Source of the DNA: an uncultured Clostridium sp.
GTDB taxonomy: Bacteria; Bacillota; Clostridia; Lachnospirales; Lachnospiraceae
Length of the DNA: 64,000 nucleotides
Direction: 5' to 3'
Assembly (NCBI GenBank): GCA_937885015.1
Contig: CALAAS010000041.1
Span: 4,884-68,883, forward strand
The position numbers and the translations under genes are program-made. Numbering within the stretch: position 1 is the stretch's first letter; each line of letters starts with the position of its first letter. The notes below the pieces were generated by a model, which saw nothing but the letters and a program-made list of their open reading frames with translations, ran no database searches and was not told the origin of the DNA. This document shows, piece by piece, positions 34,479 to 42,839 of the stretch.

Positions 34479-34711
34479 ACTTCCACCCCTCTTTCTCTCA
34501 TCACATCAAGGAGGTCATCTACAATATATTCCCGGCTCTGGGTATGCAGCATTTCATACTCCGGCAAAATATAGCCGTTCAAAATGTCGCTCTGTTCGGT
34601 AAATGCCTGGTAAACACGCTCTGCATTTACCCTCAGCTTTGCCGCCACGTTTTCAATACAAAATACGGCAAACTCCAACTCACTGGAATTTTTGATTTTT
34701 CCATCCGTCAT
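34475..34711 (-). CDS. DUF3791 family small protein (first gene of cassette)
   Basis: A 78-residue protein (SELEFAVFCIENVAAKLRVNAERVYQAFTEQSDILNGYILPEYEMLHTQSREYIVDDLLDVMRERG) with the common DUF3791 layout: a helix ending at an NAE-like turn, the YxA helix, then LHTQSREYIVDDLL. The ATG at 34711 is chosen; a TTG at 34720 is nearer the AGGAGG. It precedes the DUF3990 gene with an ATGA overlap and resembles the 33796 protein in layout but not closely in sequence. Confidence 0.77.
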   Translation of the reverse strand: MTDGKIKNSSELEFAVFCIENVAAKLRVNAERVYQAFTEQSDILNGYILPEYEMLHTQSREYIVDDLLDVMRERGVEV

Positions 34712-34795
34712 TATTGACAAAGCCTCCTATCTTTTCCGCAGCCTCTGCAAAATGCATTCTCTTTTTTGTAACTGTTCAGGACGGGCGCCTTTTTT

Positions 34796-36058
34796 CTATT
34801 TTTCCCGGAGGATCTTTACTGCTTCCTGCAGCTGGTTATCCAGCTCCACCGGGATCACTACCTCCCTTGCCGCCTCCTCGCTGAGTTCCACCGTCACATC
34901 CGGCTCAATCCCCTTTTCGTGGATATCATGACCGTCCGGGGTATAATAGTGGTCCGTGGTCAGCTTGATGGCGCTGCCGTCGGACAGGGGGATCAGCGTC
35001 TGTACAATGCCCTTTCCAAAGGTCTTCGTGCCCACAACCGTGGCAACGCCGTAGTCCTTCATGGCCCCGGTAAATACCTCCGATGCGCTGGCCGAATTTC
35101 CGTTGACCAGAATGGCCATGGGGATATCCAGACTGTGACCGTCCTCTGCATCGTAGGCCTCTTCCGTTCCCTCCCGGCTGGCCACCGTTAAAATACGGCC
35201 TCCGTCCTCCAAAATATAATCTGCCATGGATACCACGGTGGTAACCTCGCCTCCCGGGTTATCCCGCAGATCGATAATCAACTTTTTCATGCCCTGACCC
35301 AACAGTTCCTCCAGCTTATCCTTAAACTGCTGATCCGTAACCCGGTCAAATTCCAGCACGGAAATATAGCCGATCCCGTCCTGGAGCATCTTTCCTGATA
35401 CAGTCTGGACATCGATGGGTCTTCTCGTAACCACCAAATCCGTATATGCATTGTCCTCTTCCCGGTAAACCGTCAGCGTAACCGTCGTGCCCTCTTCGCC
35501 CTTCACATAATTATTGACCACCAGAGACAGATCCATCCCGGTTATCTCCTCGCCGTCTACCTTATAGAGCACGTCCCCAGGCCGAAGTCCCGCCTCCTCA
35601 GCCGGACTGCCTTCAAACACCCGGGCAATGGTGCTGATCCCGGTCTGAATATTCTGGGACACCATGGCGCCGATCCCGCAGTAGGAGCCGTTGGTCTCAT
35701 CCAGAAAGCTGGCCAGCTCCTCCGGCGTATAGTAAGCCGCATAAGGGTCATCCAGGCCGCTCAAAAAACCCCTGTAAATCCCGGCCTCTTCCGCACCGAC
35801 GTCCAGCTTTTCTTCATACAGATATTCCTTCTGGATAATATCCTGAATCTGATTCAGCTTTTCGCCCACCTGCTCCATGTTAAGGGCAGTCTCTTCCCCA
35901 GTCTCTCCCTGACTGCTCTGGGCCTGCACCTGATTTCCAATGACCTGACGGCCAAACATATAAAGTCCCGCTGACGCCCCCACCGTTACCAGGCAGACGA
36001 ATGCCGTTACCAGCACTCCCACCATGACACCGCGCCAAAATTTGTTTTTATTTTCCAT
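34796..36058 (-). CDS. S41 family carboxy-terminal processing protease
   Basis: A 420-residue membrane-anchored serine protease. One N-terminal membrane helix (residues 9-33) is followed by an acidic linker, a PDZ domain (GIGAMVSQNIQTGISTIARVFEGSPAEEAGLRPGDVLYKVDGEEI), and the catalytic core: DLRDNPGGEVTTVV, the nucleophile Ser in VNGNSASASEVF, and the general-base Lys in GTKTFGKGIVQT. Members cleave secreted or envelope proteins outside the cell, often to control peptidoglycan hydrolases. It follows the EnvC-like gene by 20 bases, and that order (ftsE-ftsX-M23-S41) suggests a division-linked cell-wall unit. Confidence 0.93.
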   Translation of the reverse strand: MENKNKFWRGVMVGVLVTAFVCLVTVGASAGLYMFGRQVIGNQVQAQSSQGETGEETALNMEQVGEKLNQIQDIIQKEYLYEEKLDVGAEEAGIYRGFLSGLDDPYAAYYTPEELASFLDETNGSYCGIGAMVSQNIQTGISTIARVFEGSPAEEAGLRPGDVLYKVDGEEITGMDLSLVVNNYVKGEEGTTVTLTVYREEDNAYTDLVVTRRPIDVQTVSGKMLQDGIGYISVLEFDRVTDQQFKDKLEELLGQGMKKLIIDLRDNPGGEVTTVVSMADYILEDGGRILTVASREGTEEAYDAEDGHSLDIPMAILVNGNSASASEVFTGAMKDYGVATVVGTKTFGKGIVQTLIPLSDGSAIKLTTDHYYTPDGHDIHEKGIEPDVTVELSEEAAREVVIPVELDNQLQEAVKILREK

Positions 36059-36078
36059 TTTTATCTTTGCCTCCTGCT

Positions 36079-37320
36079 CTACGGACTCACATAGCTGGAC
36101 GGATTCACATAGCTTCCATTATAACGGATTCCAAAATGAAGATGGGGCCCCGTGGAATACCCGGTGGAACCAACCTTTGCAATTACCTGCCCCTTTTTTA
36201 CAGTTTCCCCCGGCGAAACCAGAAGGCTGGAGCAGTGCATATACACCGTCGTGACGCCTCCGCCATGGTTGAGCATAATATAGTTGCCGGCGGAATAGCT
36301 GTATGTAGCAATGGAAACCGTTCCGTCCGCTGCCGCCAGAATATTGCTTCCGGTAGATGCACCGATATCGATCCCCTTGTGATTGGTGGATGCCCCCTCT
36401 GTGGGAGAAGTCCGGCTGCCAAATGCCGAGGTAATCCGACTGCTGGACGGACAGGGCCATATAAAATTAATATTCCCAAGACTGACCGTATTATACGTCT
36501 TCCCGGCCGCCTCCGCCGCCTTTCTCGCCTCTTCCTCCTGGCGGCGCAGTTCCTCCTCAATGCGCCGGATGGCATCCTCCTGGGCCTTGATATCCTTTTC
36601 ATAGGCCTCTGCCTCTGCCGTCTTCTCTCCGATCTGGGCGTTTACCCGCTCCAGCTCCTGACTCTTTTCGTTCAGGAGAAGCTCCACCGCATTCTGCTTG
36701 GCCTCCGTCTGACTTTTCAGATCCTCCAGCTCCTCTTTTTCCTCCTCCAGTTTCTGTTTATCCGCTGCAATTCCTTCCTTGGTCGCCACATACTGGTCCA
36801 GCATCTCCCGGTCGTATTCCGAAATCTTTGAGACATACTCCGCCCGGTTTAAAAGTTCGGAAACAGATCGGGATTCCAACAGCAGGTTCAGATAACTGCT
36901 GTCTCCGTTTTCATACATATACTTAATCCTGAGTTTCATGGATTCGTACTGCTCCTGCTCTGTGACCTCCGCCTCCTTCAATTTTTCCGTTGTTTCCCCG
37001 ATGCTCTGGGTCTTTCCTGCAATATCTCCTTCCAGGCGGCTTACCTCCTGCCCCAGACTGTCCACCTGGGAATCCAGCTGACGCACATACGTCTCCGTAT
37101 TGCTCTTTAAACCCTCCAGCTCCTGGATCGCTGCCTCCGCCTTCTTTTTTTCTTCCTCCAGCGAGGATATCTTTCCCTTGGCGTCATCCACATCCTTTTT
37201 TGTGGCAGCCAGGACCGTGACCGGGGAAATTCCCGGCGCAGCTACCGGCAAAATGCCCAGAGCCGCCACCAGGATAAGCACCGCTCCCCGGTTTCCTGTT
37301 TTCTGTCTTCTCATATTCAT
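36079..37320 (-). CDS. EnvC-like M23 peptidase, FtsEX partner
   Basis: A 413-residue secreted protein. Signal peptide: a basic start, then GAVLILVAALGILPVAAPGISPVTVLAA. Residues 35-265 are a coiled coil (VDDAKGKISSLEEEKKKAEAAIQELE ... EEELRRQEEEARKAAEAAG), as in EnvC and PcsB. The C-terminal LytM/M23 domain has the zinc ligands in TNHKGIDIGA (H-x3-D) and GPHLHFG (HxH). It probably receives the conformational signal of FtsEX and cleaves peptidoglycan, or activates another hydrolase, at the septum. It lies 23 bases after ftsX. Confidence 0.92.
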   Translation of the reverse strand: MNMRRQKTGNRGAVLILVAALGILPVAAPGISPVTVLAATKKDVDDAKGKISSLEEEKKKAEAAIQELEGLKSNTETYVRQLDSQVDSLGQEVSRLEGDIAGKTQSIGETTEKLKEAEVTEQEQYESMKLRIKYMYENGDSSYLNLLLESRSVSELLNRAEYVSKISEYDREMLDQYVATKEGIAADKQKLEEEKEELEDLKSQTEAKQNAVELLLNEKSQELERVNAQIGEKTAEAEAYEKDIKAQEDAIRRIEEELRRQEEEARKAAEAAGKTYNTVSLGNINFIWPCPSSSRITSAFGSRTSPTEGASTNHKGIDIGASTGSNILAAADGTVSIATYSYSAGNYIMLNHGGGVTTVYMHCSSLLVSPGETVKKGQVIAKVGSTGYSTGPHLHFGIRYNGSYVNPSSYVSP

Positions 37321-37343
37321 CTATCTCCCTGTTCTGGCCATTT

Positions 37344-38252
37344 TTACACCTTCAAATGTCTCCGGATCGTGAAGAAGCTGCCAACAAAGCCGATCCCCAC
37401 TCCCAGAACCATGGCCACCGTTACCATGCTGGGAAAAATATCCATCAACGGAATAAATGCAATCAGGTTCGATAAAATATCAAACTTATCCATCAGATAC
37501 ACCACCGCGTTCCGGTACAGAAAATACACGATGACCAGGGGGAACAGCGCCCCCAGAAAGCCGATGACAATTCCCTCCACCACGAATGGCGCGCGGATCA
37601 TAAAATTAGTGGCCCCGATCAGCCGCATGATTTTATTTTCCTCCTTGCGAAAGGCCGCCGCCGTCATAATCGTATTACTGATCAGGAAAATGGCTACCGC
37701 CAGCAGCATAGTAATAATAACCGCCGAAACCAGTCCCAGCATCCGATTAAAGCTGGAAAGTCCTGACGCCGTATCTCTGGAATAATTGATTTTTCGCACT
37801 CCCGGCACCGTTTCCAGCCACTGGACAAACGTCTCCTGCTGATCCACCTCTTTCAGGAAAATCTCATAAGAGGCTGATCCGGCCAGAGGATTGTCATCGG
37901 CAAATCCGGCAGCCAGATCCTCTGAATCCTTAAAATACTCCTTCTGGAAGTTCTCCCAGGCCTGCTCCGCCGATATATACCGGGTTTCCTTTACCTCCTG
38001 ACGCGCCCGGATTTCATCGCCCACAGCCAGTATCTCCGCTTCCGACATGGTCTCCTCAAAAAACACCGTAATCCCAACCGTCGTCTCCACATGGCGAACT
38101 GTATGCTGTACGTTGGCAATCAGCGCATAAAACATGCAGAACAGAAAAATACAGGCTGAGATAATGACTGTCGATGCCAGAGAAAACCAGATATTTCTCC
38201 TGATATTTTTGATGCCCTCTTTCAGGCAATAGAAACACGTGCTAATCCTCAT
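37344..38252 (-). CDS. ftsX: Cell division protein FtsX
   Basis: A 302-residue permease-like protein. The true start is the ATG at 38252 (MRISTCFYCLKEGIKNIRRNIWFSLAS), which lies inside the end of ftsE; a longer frame to 38324 would add 24 residues without family similarity. Topology is the FtsX one: an N-terminal helix, a large extracellular loop (about residues 45-150: TVGITVFFEETMSEAEILAV...), then three helices with LIGATNFMIRAPFVVEGIVIGFLGALFPL. With FtsE it forms a complex that transmits ATP hydrolysis to the extracellular M23 hydrolase encoded next. Confidence 0.94.
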   Translation of the reverse strand: MRISTCFYCLKEGIKNIRRNIWFSLASTVIISACIFLFCMFYALIANVQHTVRHVETTVGITVFFEETMSEAEILAVGDEIRARQEVKETRYISAEQAWENFQKEYFKDSEDLAAGFADDNPLAGSASYEIFLKEVDQQETFVQWLETVPGVRKINYSRDTASGLSSFNRMLGLVSAVIITMLLAVAIFLISNTIMTAAAFRKEENKIMRLIGATNFMIRAPFVVEGIVIGFLGALFPLVIVYFLYRNAVVYLMDKFDILSNLIAFIPLMDIFPSMVTVAMVLGVGIGFVGSFFTIRRHLKV

Positions 38253-38964
38253 ACCAGTCCCCGCCTTTTCCTCTGTTCTTTTCCATGCCTCCGTTTTCCC
38301 GGGCGCACTCATCCCCTGCCACAATACCCCGGGCCAGCGTAATCACGCGCCTTCCCATCTGCTCCACTATCTCCTGGCTGTGGGTTACCACAATAACTGT
38401 GGTTCCCCGCCGGTTGATCTCCTCCAAAAGTCCCATGATCTCCATGGAATTCTGAGCATCCAGATTTCCCGTCGGTTCATCTGCCAGCAGGATTTCCGGA
38501 TCGTTGATCAGTGCCCTGGCAATGGCCACTCTCTGCTGCTCCCCGCCGGAAAGCTGATTGGGATAGGACTTATATTTGGAGGACAGTCCCACCAGGCGCA
38601 GCATCTCTGGAACGGATTCCCGGATTTTCCAGGTGGAAACGCCGATCACCCGTTGGGCAAAGGCCACATTTTCATAAACCGTCTTATCCTTCAAAAGCCG
38701 GAAATCCTGAAACACCACCCCCAGGCGGCGCCGGTATTTCGGCACATATCTCCGGGGCATCCGCCCCAGATCCATATCATTGACCACGATCCTGCCGGAC
38801 GTGGGTTCTGTTTCTTTTAAAAGAAGCTTCATCAGCGTCGATTTTCCGGAACCGCTGCGTCCCATAATAAACACAAATTCGCCGTCCTGAATCGTAATAT
38901 TCACATCCCGAAGCGCCTTATTTCCCGTTTTGTATATCTTACTGAGATTGGTAATCTCGATCAT
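38242..38964 (-). CDS. ftsE: Cell division ATP-binding protein FtsE
   Basis: A 240-residue ABC ATPase with all motifs: Walker A GRSGSGKSTLMK, Q-loop VVFQDFRLLKDKTVYENVAF, signature LSGGEQQRVAIARAL, Walker B ILLADEPTGNLD, switch His VVVTHSQEIVEQ. The C-terminal 25 residues are an added charged tail. FtsE powers FtsX; together they control septal peptidoglycan hydrolysis. The stop overlaps the ftsX start by 11 bases. Upstream is a regulator of the PucR type. Confidence 0.95.
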   Translation of the reverse strand: MIEITNLSKIYKTGNKALRDVNITIQDGEFVFIMGRSGSGKSTLMKLLLKETEPTSGRIVVNDMDLGRMPRRYVPKYRRRLGVVFQDFRLLKDKTVYENVAFAQRVIGVSTWKIRESVPEMLRLVGLSSKYKSYPNQLSGGEQQRVAIARALINDPEILLADEPTGNLDAQNSMEIMGLLEEINRRGTTVIVVTHSQEIVEQMGRRVITLARGIVAGDECARENGGMEKNRGKGGDWYED

Positions 38965-39135
38965 CCCTCGTCCCCCGATTTATTTTTCCTCATTGCAGAG
39001 TTTCCCTCATGAAAGCGTTTCCCTGATTTCAGAATTTCCCCGCTTACATCACGAATTGCTGCGGCACAGGCTGTTCCTCCTGCACCCCAGCAATTCTCCC
39101 CCTGCATCTTCACTTCCCCTGGCCTGATTCAGACA

Positions 39136-40224
39136 TCAGTAATCCAGATTCTCCATGTACTTCATATATTTCACTACCATCAGCGCAATCTTAAAGGTAA
39201 TAGCATCCTCAAACACCCGCAGATCCAGTCCCGTACTCTTCTGCAGCTTGTCCAGGCGGTACACCAGCGTGTTCCGGTGAATGTACAGCTGTCTCGATGT
39301 CTCCGAAACATTCAGGCTGTTTTCAAAAAACTTGTTAATCGTCGTCAGCGTCTCTTCGTCAAACTCGTCCGGTGATTTTCCATCAAAAATCTCCTTGATA
39401 AACATCCTGCACAGAGGCAGAGGCAGCTGATAGATGAGGCGGCCGATCCCCAGCTTGCTGTAGGCAACTACATTCTTCGTGCTGTAGAAAATCTTCCCCA
39501 CATCCAGCGCCATCTTAGCTTCCTTGTATGATCTGGAAACGTCCTTAATCTCATTGACAATCGTACCAAAAGCCACACTGACACGGGTCATCACTTCCGT
39601 ATTCAGCATATCCACAATCATGCCAGCCGTTTTCTCCAGGTCATCATACGTCTCCCCTGGCTTCACTTCCTTGACCAGAATAATATTCTTCTCATCCACA
39701 GCAGTAATGAAGTCCTTTGTTTTAGCAGAAAACAGGCTTCGCACGGTTTCCAGTGCATTCACATCCTTCTCATGCTGGGTTTCAATGATAAAGACAACAC
39801 GCTTTACATTGGTCTCTATGTGCAGTTTCTTGGCACGATTGTAGATGTCCACCAGAAGCAGGTTGTCCAGCAGAAGATTCTTAATAAAATTATCCTTGTC
39901 AAACCGCTCTTTGTAGGCCACTAAGAGATTCTGAATCTGGAATGCCGCCATTTTGCCTACCATATAGACGTCATCGCTTCCGCCCTTTGCCAGCAGAATG
40001 TATTCCAGCTGATGCTCGTCAAACACCTTGAAAAACTGATGCCCCTGAATAACCTGACTGTCCGCCGGAGAGTCTACGAAAGCCAGAATCGCACTCTCAT
40101 ACTCCTCTGCGCCGGTAAAGGTGGATGCCAGCACTTTGCCCTCTGTATCGCAGATACAGAGATCGACACGCGTAATACCCTTAAGCCCCTCAATATTTGT
40201 CTGGAGTATCTGATTCGATATCAT
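39136..40224 (-). CDS. PucR/CdaR-type transcriptional regulator
   Basis: A 362-residue regulator. The N-terminal 130 residues look like a ligand-sensing PAS/GAF-type domain (ITRVDLCICDTEGKVLASTFTGAEEYESAILAFVDSP). A middle GGDEF-like degenerate segment follows (VSVAFGTIVNEIKDVSRSYKEAKMALDVGKIF), and the C-terminal HTH_30 domain is clear (ETLTTINKFFENSLNVSETSRQLYIHRNTLVYRLDKLQKSTGLDLRVFEDAITFKIAL). Relatives respond to sugar acids, purines or amino acids, and no ligand can be named here. It is the first of the group that includes ftsE, but the 171-base gap suggests separate transcription. Confidence 0.82.
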   Translation of the reverse strand: MISNQILQTNIEGLKGITRVDLCICDTEGKVLASTFTGAEEYESAILAFVDSPADSQVIQGHQFFKVFDEHQLEYILLAKGGSDDVYMVGKMAAFQIQNLLVAYKERFDKDNFIKNLLLDNLLLVDIYNRAKKLHIETNVKRVVFIIETQHEKDVNALETVRSLFSAKTKDFITAVDEKNIILVKEVKPGETYDDLEKTAGMIVDMLNTEVMTRVSVAFGTIVNEIKDVSRSYKEAKMALDVGKIFYSTKNVVAYSKLGIGRLIYQLPLPLCRMFIKEIFDGKSPDEFDEETLTTINKFFENSLNVSETSRQLYIHRNTLVYRLDKLQKSTGLDLRVFEDAITFKIALMVVKYMKYMENLDY

Positions 40225-40274
40225 ATCCTTCTCTCCTTCTTTCTATTCTTCTTATCTTATCTTAAAGCAAAATA

Positions 40275-40345
40275 CGAAAAAAAAAAAGAGGAACCGAAGA
40301 AAAAAATTATTTTTTCTTTCAAAAGTTCCTCTTCTTTTTATATTC
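40275..40345 (-). terminator. Terminator of the ABC ATPase gene
   Basis: On the minus strand AAGAGGAAC pairs with GTTCCTCTT across an A/T-rich inner stem, followed by a run of about 12 T. The PucR-type gene begins right after it. Confidence 0.85.
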
Positions 40346-40369
40346 ATCCATGGAATTTCCCTCTTTTTT

Positions 40370-41287
40370 CTATAGCGATGTGCCGTTTTCCCCGTCAAAG
40401 AGATACATTCCACTTCCATCTGCTTCTACTCCCAGGATTATCGTTTTTCCGACATAGTCCCCGGCCCACAGAGCAGCCGCTTTTTCCCTGGGCAGACGAA
40501 TCTTTTCCCCATCTCTGTACAGGAAAATATCTCCGCCCTCTTCACAGATCCTGCCCTCCTCAAAGCACAGCTCCTGTTTCCGGACAAATCCGGCCACAAA
40601 CTGGTTGACCGGATGGCTGCAAAGCTGTTCCAGCGTTCCAAGCTGGGAAAGCGCCCCATCCTGCATAATGCCGATCTGAATAGATGGATCCTGCACCTCC
40701 CAGGGATTTTGGACTGCCCAGATTACCGTATTTCCAATGGCTTCATAGTAACGGAGATTCTCTTTTAAAATACTGCGCTCCTTCTCCGAAGCCAGTCCTG
40801 ACAGAGGATCATCCACCAAAAGAAGATCCGGCTGGCGAACAATCGCCCGCGCCATGATTGCCCGCTGACTCTCTGCAGGTAATAAGGCCTCTGGTTTTCG
40901 ATCCAGAACAGCGGAAAGTCCCATCTCATCTCCAGTCCTCTGGATTCTCTTTTTGATCTCCTCCTCTGAAATTCCGCTCCGCCTCAGTCCAAATGCCATG
41001 TTGTCATACACCGTCATTCCCGGGTAAAGCACACTCTGTCGAAACACCATTGCCACATTTCGCTCCGCTGGTTCCACTCCCGTAACCTCCCGGTCACCAA
41101 TCCAGATCTCTCCTTCACTCACGTCCTCCAGACCTGCTATCATGCGCAAAAGCGTTGATTTTCCGCTTCCGGATGGGCCTGCCAGAATCATAATGCCACC
41201 GTCCGGCAGGTCAAATCCTACATTTTTCACGGCTGTATGATCCCCCGGATATTTCTTTGTCAAATTTTTCAGTGATACCAAAGCCAT
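40370..41287 (-). CDS. MalK-like ABC ATPase with degenerate catalytic motifs
   Basis: A 305-residue protein of the MsmK/UgpC/MalK type (start ATG 41287 behind AGGAGG; an earlier in-frame start adds 17 residues). Walker A is intact (GPSGSGKSTLLR). Other motifs are abnormal: the signature LSGGQ is replaced by LLPAESQR, Walker B ends in VDDPLSGL with Asp in place of the catalytic Glu, and the switch His region reads IWAVQNPWE with Gln in place of His. The Q-loop is FRQSVLYPGMTVYDNMAFGL. A shortened regulatory C-terminal domain follows (FVAGFVRKQELCFEE...GENGTSL). It may bind ATP but hydrolyse it poorly, and may act as a regulator. No permease genes adjoin it. Confidence 0.8.
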   Translation of the reverse strand: MALVSLKNLTKKYPGDHTAVKNVGFDLPDGGIMILAGPSGSGKSTLLRMIAGLEDVSEGEIWIGDREVTGVEPAERNVAMVFRQSVLYPGMTVYDNMAFGLRRSGISEEEIKKRIQRTGDEMGLSAVLDRKPEALLPAESQRAIMARAIVRQPDLLLVDDPLSGLASEKERSILKENLRYYEAIGNTVIWAVQNPWEVQDPSIQIGIMQDGALSQLGTLEQLCSHPVNQFVAGFVRKQELCFEEGRICEEGGDIFLYRDGEKIRLPREKAAALWAGDYVGKTIILGVEADGSGMYLFDGENGTSL

Positions 41288-41483
41288 TCTTTTTATTCCT
41301 CCTGACGGCATTCCATACTGCTGTTTCCATCCTACCATGATCCTTCCTCTCCTGCCATGTTTTAAATGCCTAAATTCATAGAATGGTTTTAGATAAATTG
41401 TATACGTGAAATAAAAGGTACCCTAAATGTCACATAAATCCAGAGATTCCAGGAGATTTTCTGTCTTAATTTGCCAGAATTCA

Positions 41484-41527
41484 AAAAAAGGAGAAAAAGT
41501 TTGTGACATCTCAACAAACTTTCTCCC
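41484..41527 (-). terminator. Terminator of ridA
   Basis: GGGGAGAAAGTTTGT pairs with ACAAACTTTTTCTCC (two-base bulge) and is followed by seven T on the minus strand. Confidence 0.85.
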
Positions 41528-41582
41528 CTGCTTCTGTGCAAACCTGTTTATGGTTCTGTTCCTTTTGTCTAATTTAACAGTC

Positions 41583-41960
41583 TCATTCTTTAATGGCAAT
41601 GGCTTCCATTTCCATCAAAACATCCTTCGGCAAGCGTGCCACCTCCACACAGGAGCGAGCCGGGCAGGCACCCTGAAAATATCTGGCATACACTGCATTT
41701 ACTGTGCCGAAGTCATCCATATTTTTAATAAATACTGTCGTTTTGATAACCTGTTCCATGGAAGTTCCTGCCGCTTCCATCAGGTTCTTCACATTTGTAA
41801 GCACCTGCTCCGCCTGTGCCTCGATCCCCTCTGGAATCTCTCCCGTAGCCGGATTGACCGGAATCTGACCGGAAGCAAACACCATGCCATTCGCCTCGAT
41901 GGCTTGGGAATAGGGGCCGATGGCGGCCGGCGCACTGGTCGTAGAAATCACTTTTTTCAT
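41583..41960 (-). CDS. ridA: RidA family enamine/imine deaminase
   Basis: A 125-residue protein with the full RidA pattern: PAAIGPYSQAIEANGMVFASGQIPVNPATGE, EQVLTNVKNLMEAAGTSMEQVIKTTVFIKNMDDFGTVNAVYARYF, and a C-terminal PARSCVEVARLPKDVLMEMEAIA in which the Arg holds the substrate carboxylate. RidA hydrolyses reactive enamine/imine intermediates made by PLP enzymes such as threonine dehydratase, so it protects amino-acid metabolism. It lies 44 bases after the S1-domain gene and ends in a strong terminator. Confidence 0.93.
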   Translation of the reverse strand: MKKVISTTSAPAAIGPYSQAIEANGMVFASGQIPVNPATGEIPEGIEAQAEQVLTNVKNLMEAAGTSMEQVIKTTVFIKNMDDFGTVNAVYARYFQGACPARSCVEVARLPKDVLMEMEAIAIKE

Positions 41961-42004
41961 AGCTGTCTCTCCTTCTCTCTGTCTTTTATTTCCTTCCGGC
42001 TTTT

Positions 42005-42838
42005 TTATTTTTGCCGGATAGAATTTTCTTCTATTACAATCCGCCCGTCCTTCAAAAGATGTCCAATAGCCCGCTTGAAGGCATTTTTACTCAGATGAAA
42101 TTCCCGCTGAATAATCTCCGGACTGACCCGGTCATTAAATGGCAATGAACCTCCCTGCTCGTCCATCCGCCGCAGAATTGTCTCCGCATCGCCGTAAATC
42201 TGCTGATATGCCTTTTCTCTGGCACTCAGATCCAGTTTGCCATCCTCTCTGACCTTGGTAACCCGAACCCGGACAATCTGACCCAGCCGATAGTTCTCAT
42301 ACACCTCCCGTCTGGGAATCAAGCCAAAATAGCGATCCTGCACTGCCACAAAAACACCAAGGCTGTCATTCAGTTCATAGACACGTCCCTCGGTCCACAT
42401 ATCCTTCTGGAGTCCCGAATCGCTGCGCAGATACGGGTATACCTTCATGGTGGCAGCCAATCGGCCGCTCTTATCCACATAAAGAGCCACCAGACACTCT
42501 TCTCCAGATATTACCGGATGATTCTGCTCCTTAAAAGGAAGCAGCAAATCCTTTTCCAGACCCATATCAAGAAAAGCACCAATCTTTGCCACATCCCGCA
42601 CCTTCAAAACCGCCGTCTCACCCACTTCCAGCTTCGGTGATGCTGTGGTGGCAATGAGCCGGTCCTCCGAATCCTTGTAGATAAATACTCGGATTCTGTC
42701 TCCCGTTTTTGTTCCCTCCGGAACCTGCTTTTTCGGAAGCAGCACCGACTCTGCATCTCCCTGACGCCTGCTCAGATACACGCCAAAGGTTTTCTCTCTC
42801 ACCACAATCAGTTCCTGCACTCTTCCAAGTTCAATCAT
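42005..42838 (-). CDS. cvfB: S1 RNA-binding domain protein, CvfB type
   Basis: A 277-residue protein starting at the ATG at 42838 (MIELGRVQELIVVREKTFGVYL), just after the stop of the thioesterase gene. Three S1-like OB segments are visible: residues about 5-65, 72-135 (AVLKVRDVAKIGAFLDMGLEKDLLLPFKEQ) and 150-215 (EGRVYELNDSLGVFVAVQDRYFGLIPRREVY), then a winged-helix end (SKNAFKRAIGHLLKDGRIVIEE). CvfB in staphylococci binds RNA and affects virulence gene expression. It is translationally coupled to the upstream gene, whose TGA is only two bases from its ATG. Confidence 0.88.
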   Translation of the reverse strand: MIELGRVQELIVVREKTFGVYLSRRQGDAESVLLPKKQVPEGTKTGDRIRVFIYKDSEDRLIATTASPKLEVGETAVLKVRDVAKIGAFLDMGLEKDLLLPFKEQNHPVISGEECLVALYVDKSGRLAATMKVYPYLRSDSGLQKDMWTEGRVYELNDSLGVFVAVQDRYFGLIPRREVYENYRLGQIVRVRVTKVREDGKLDLSAREKAYQQIYGDAETILRRMDEQGGSLPFNDRVSPEIIQREFHLSKNAFKRAIGHLLKDGRIVIEENSIRQK

Positions 42839-42839
42839 G

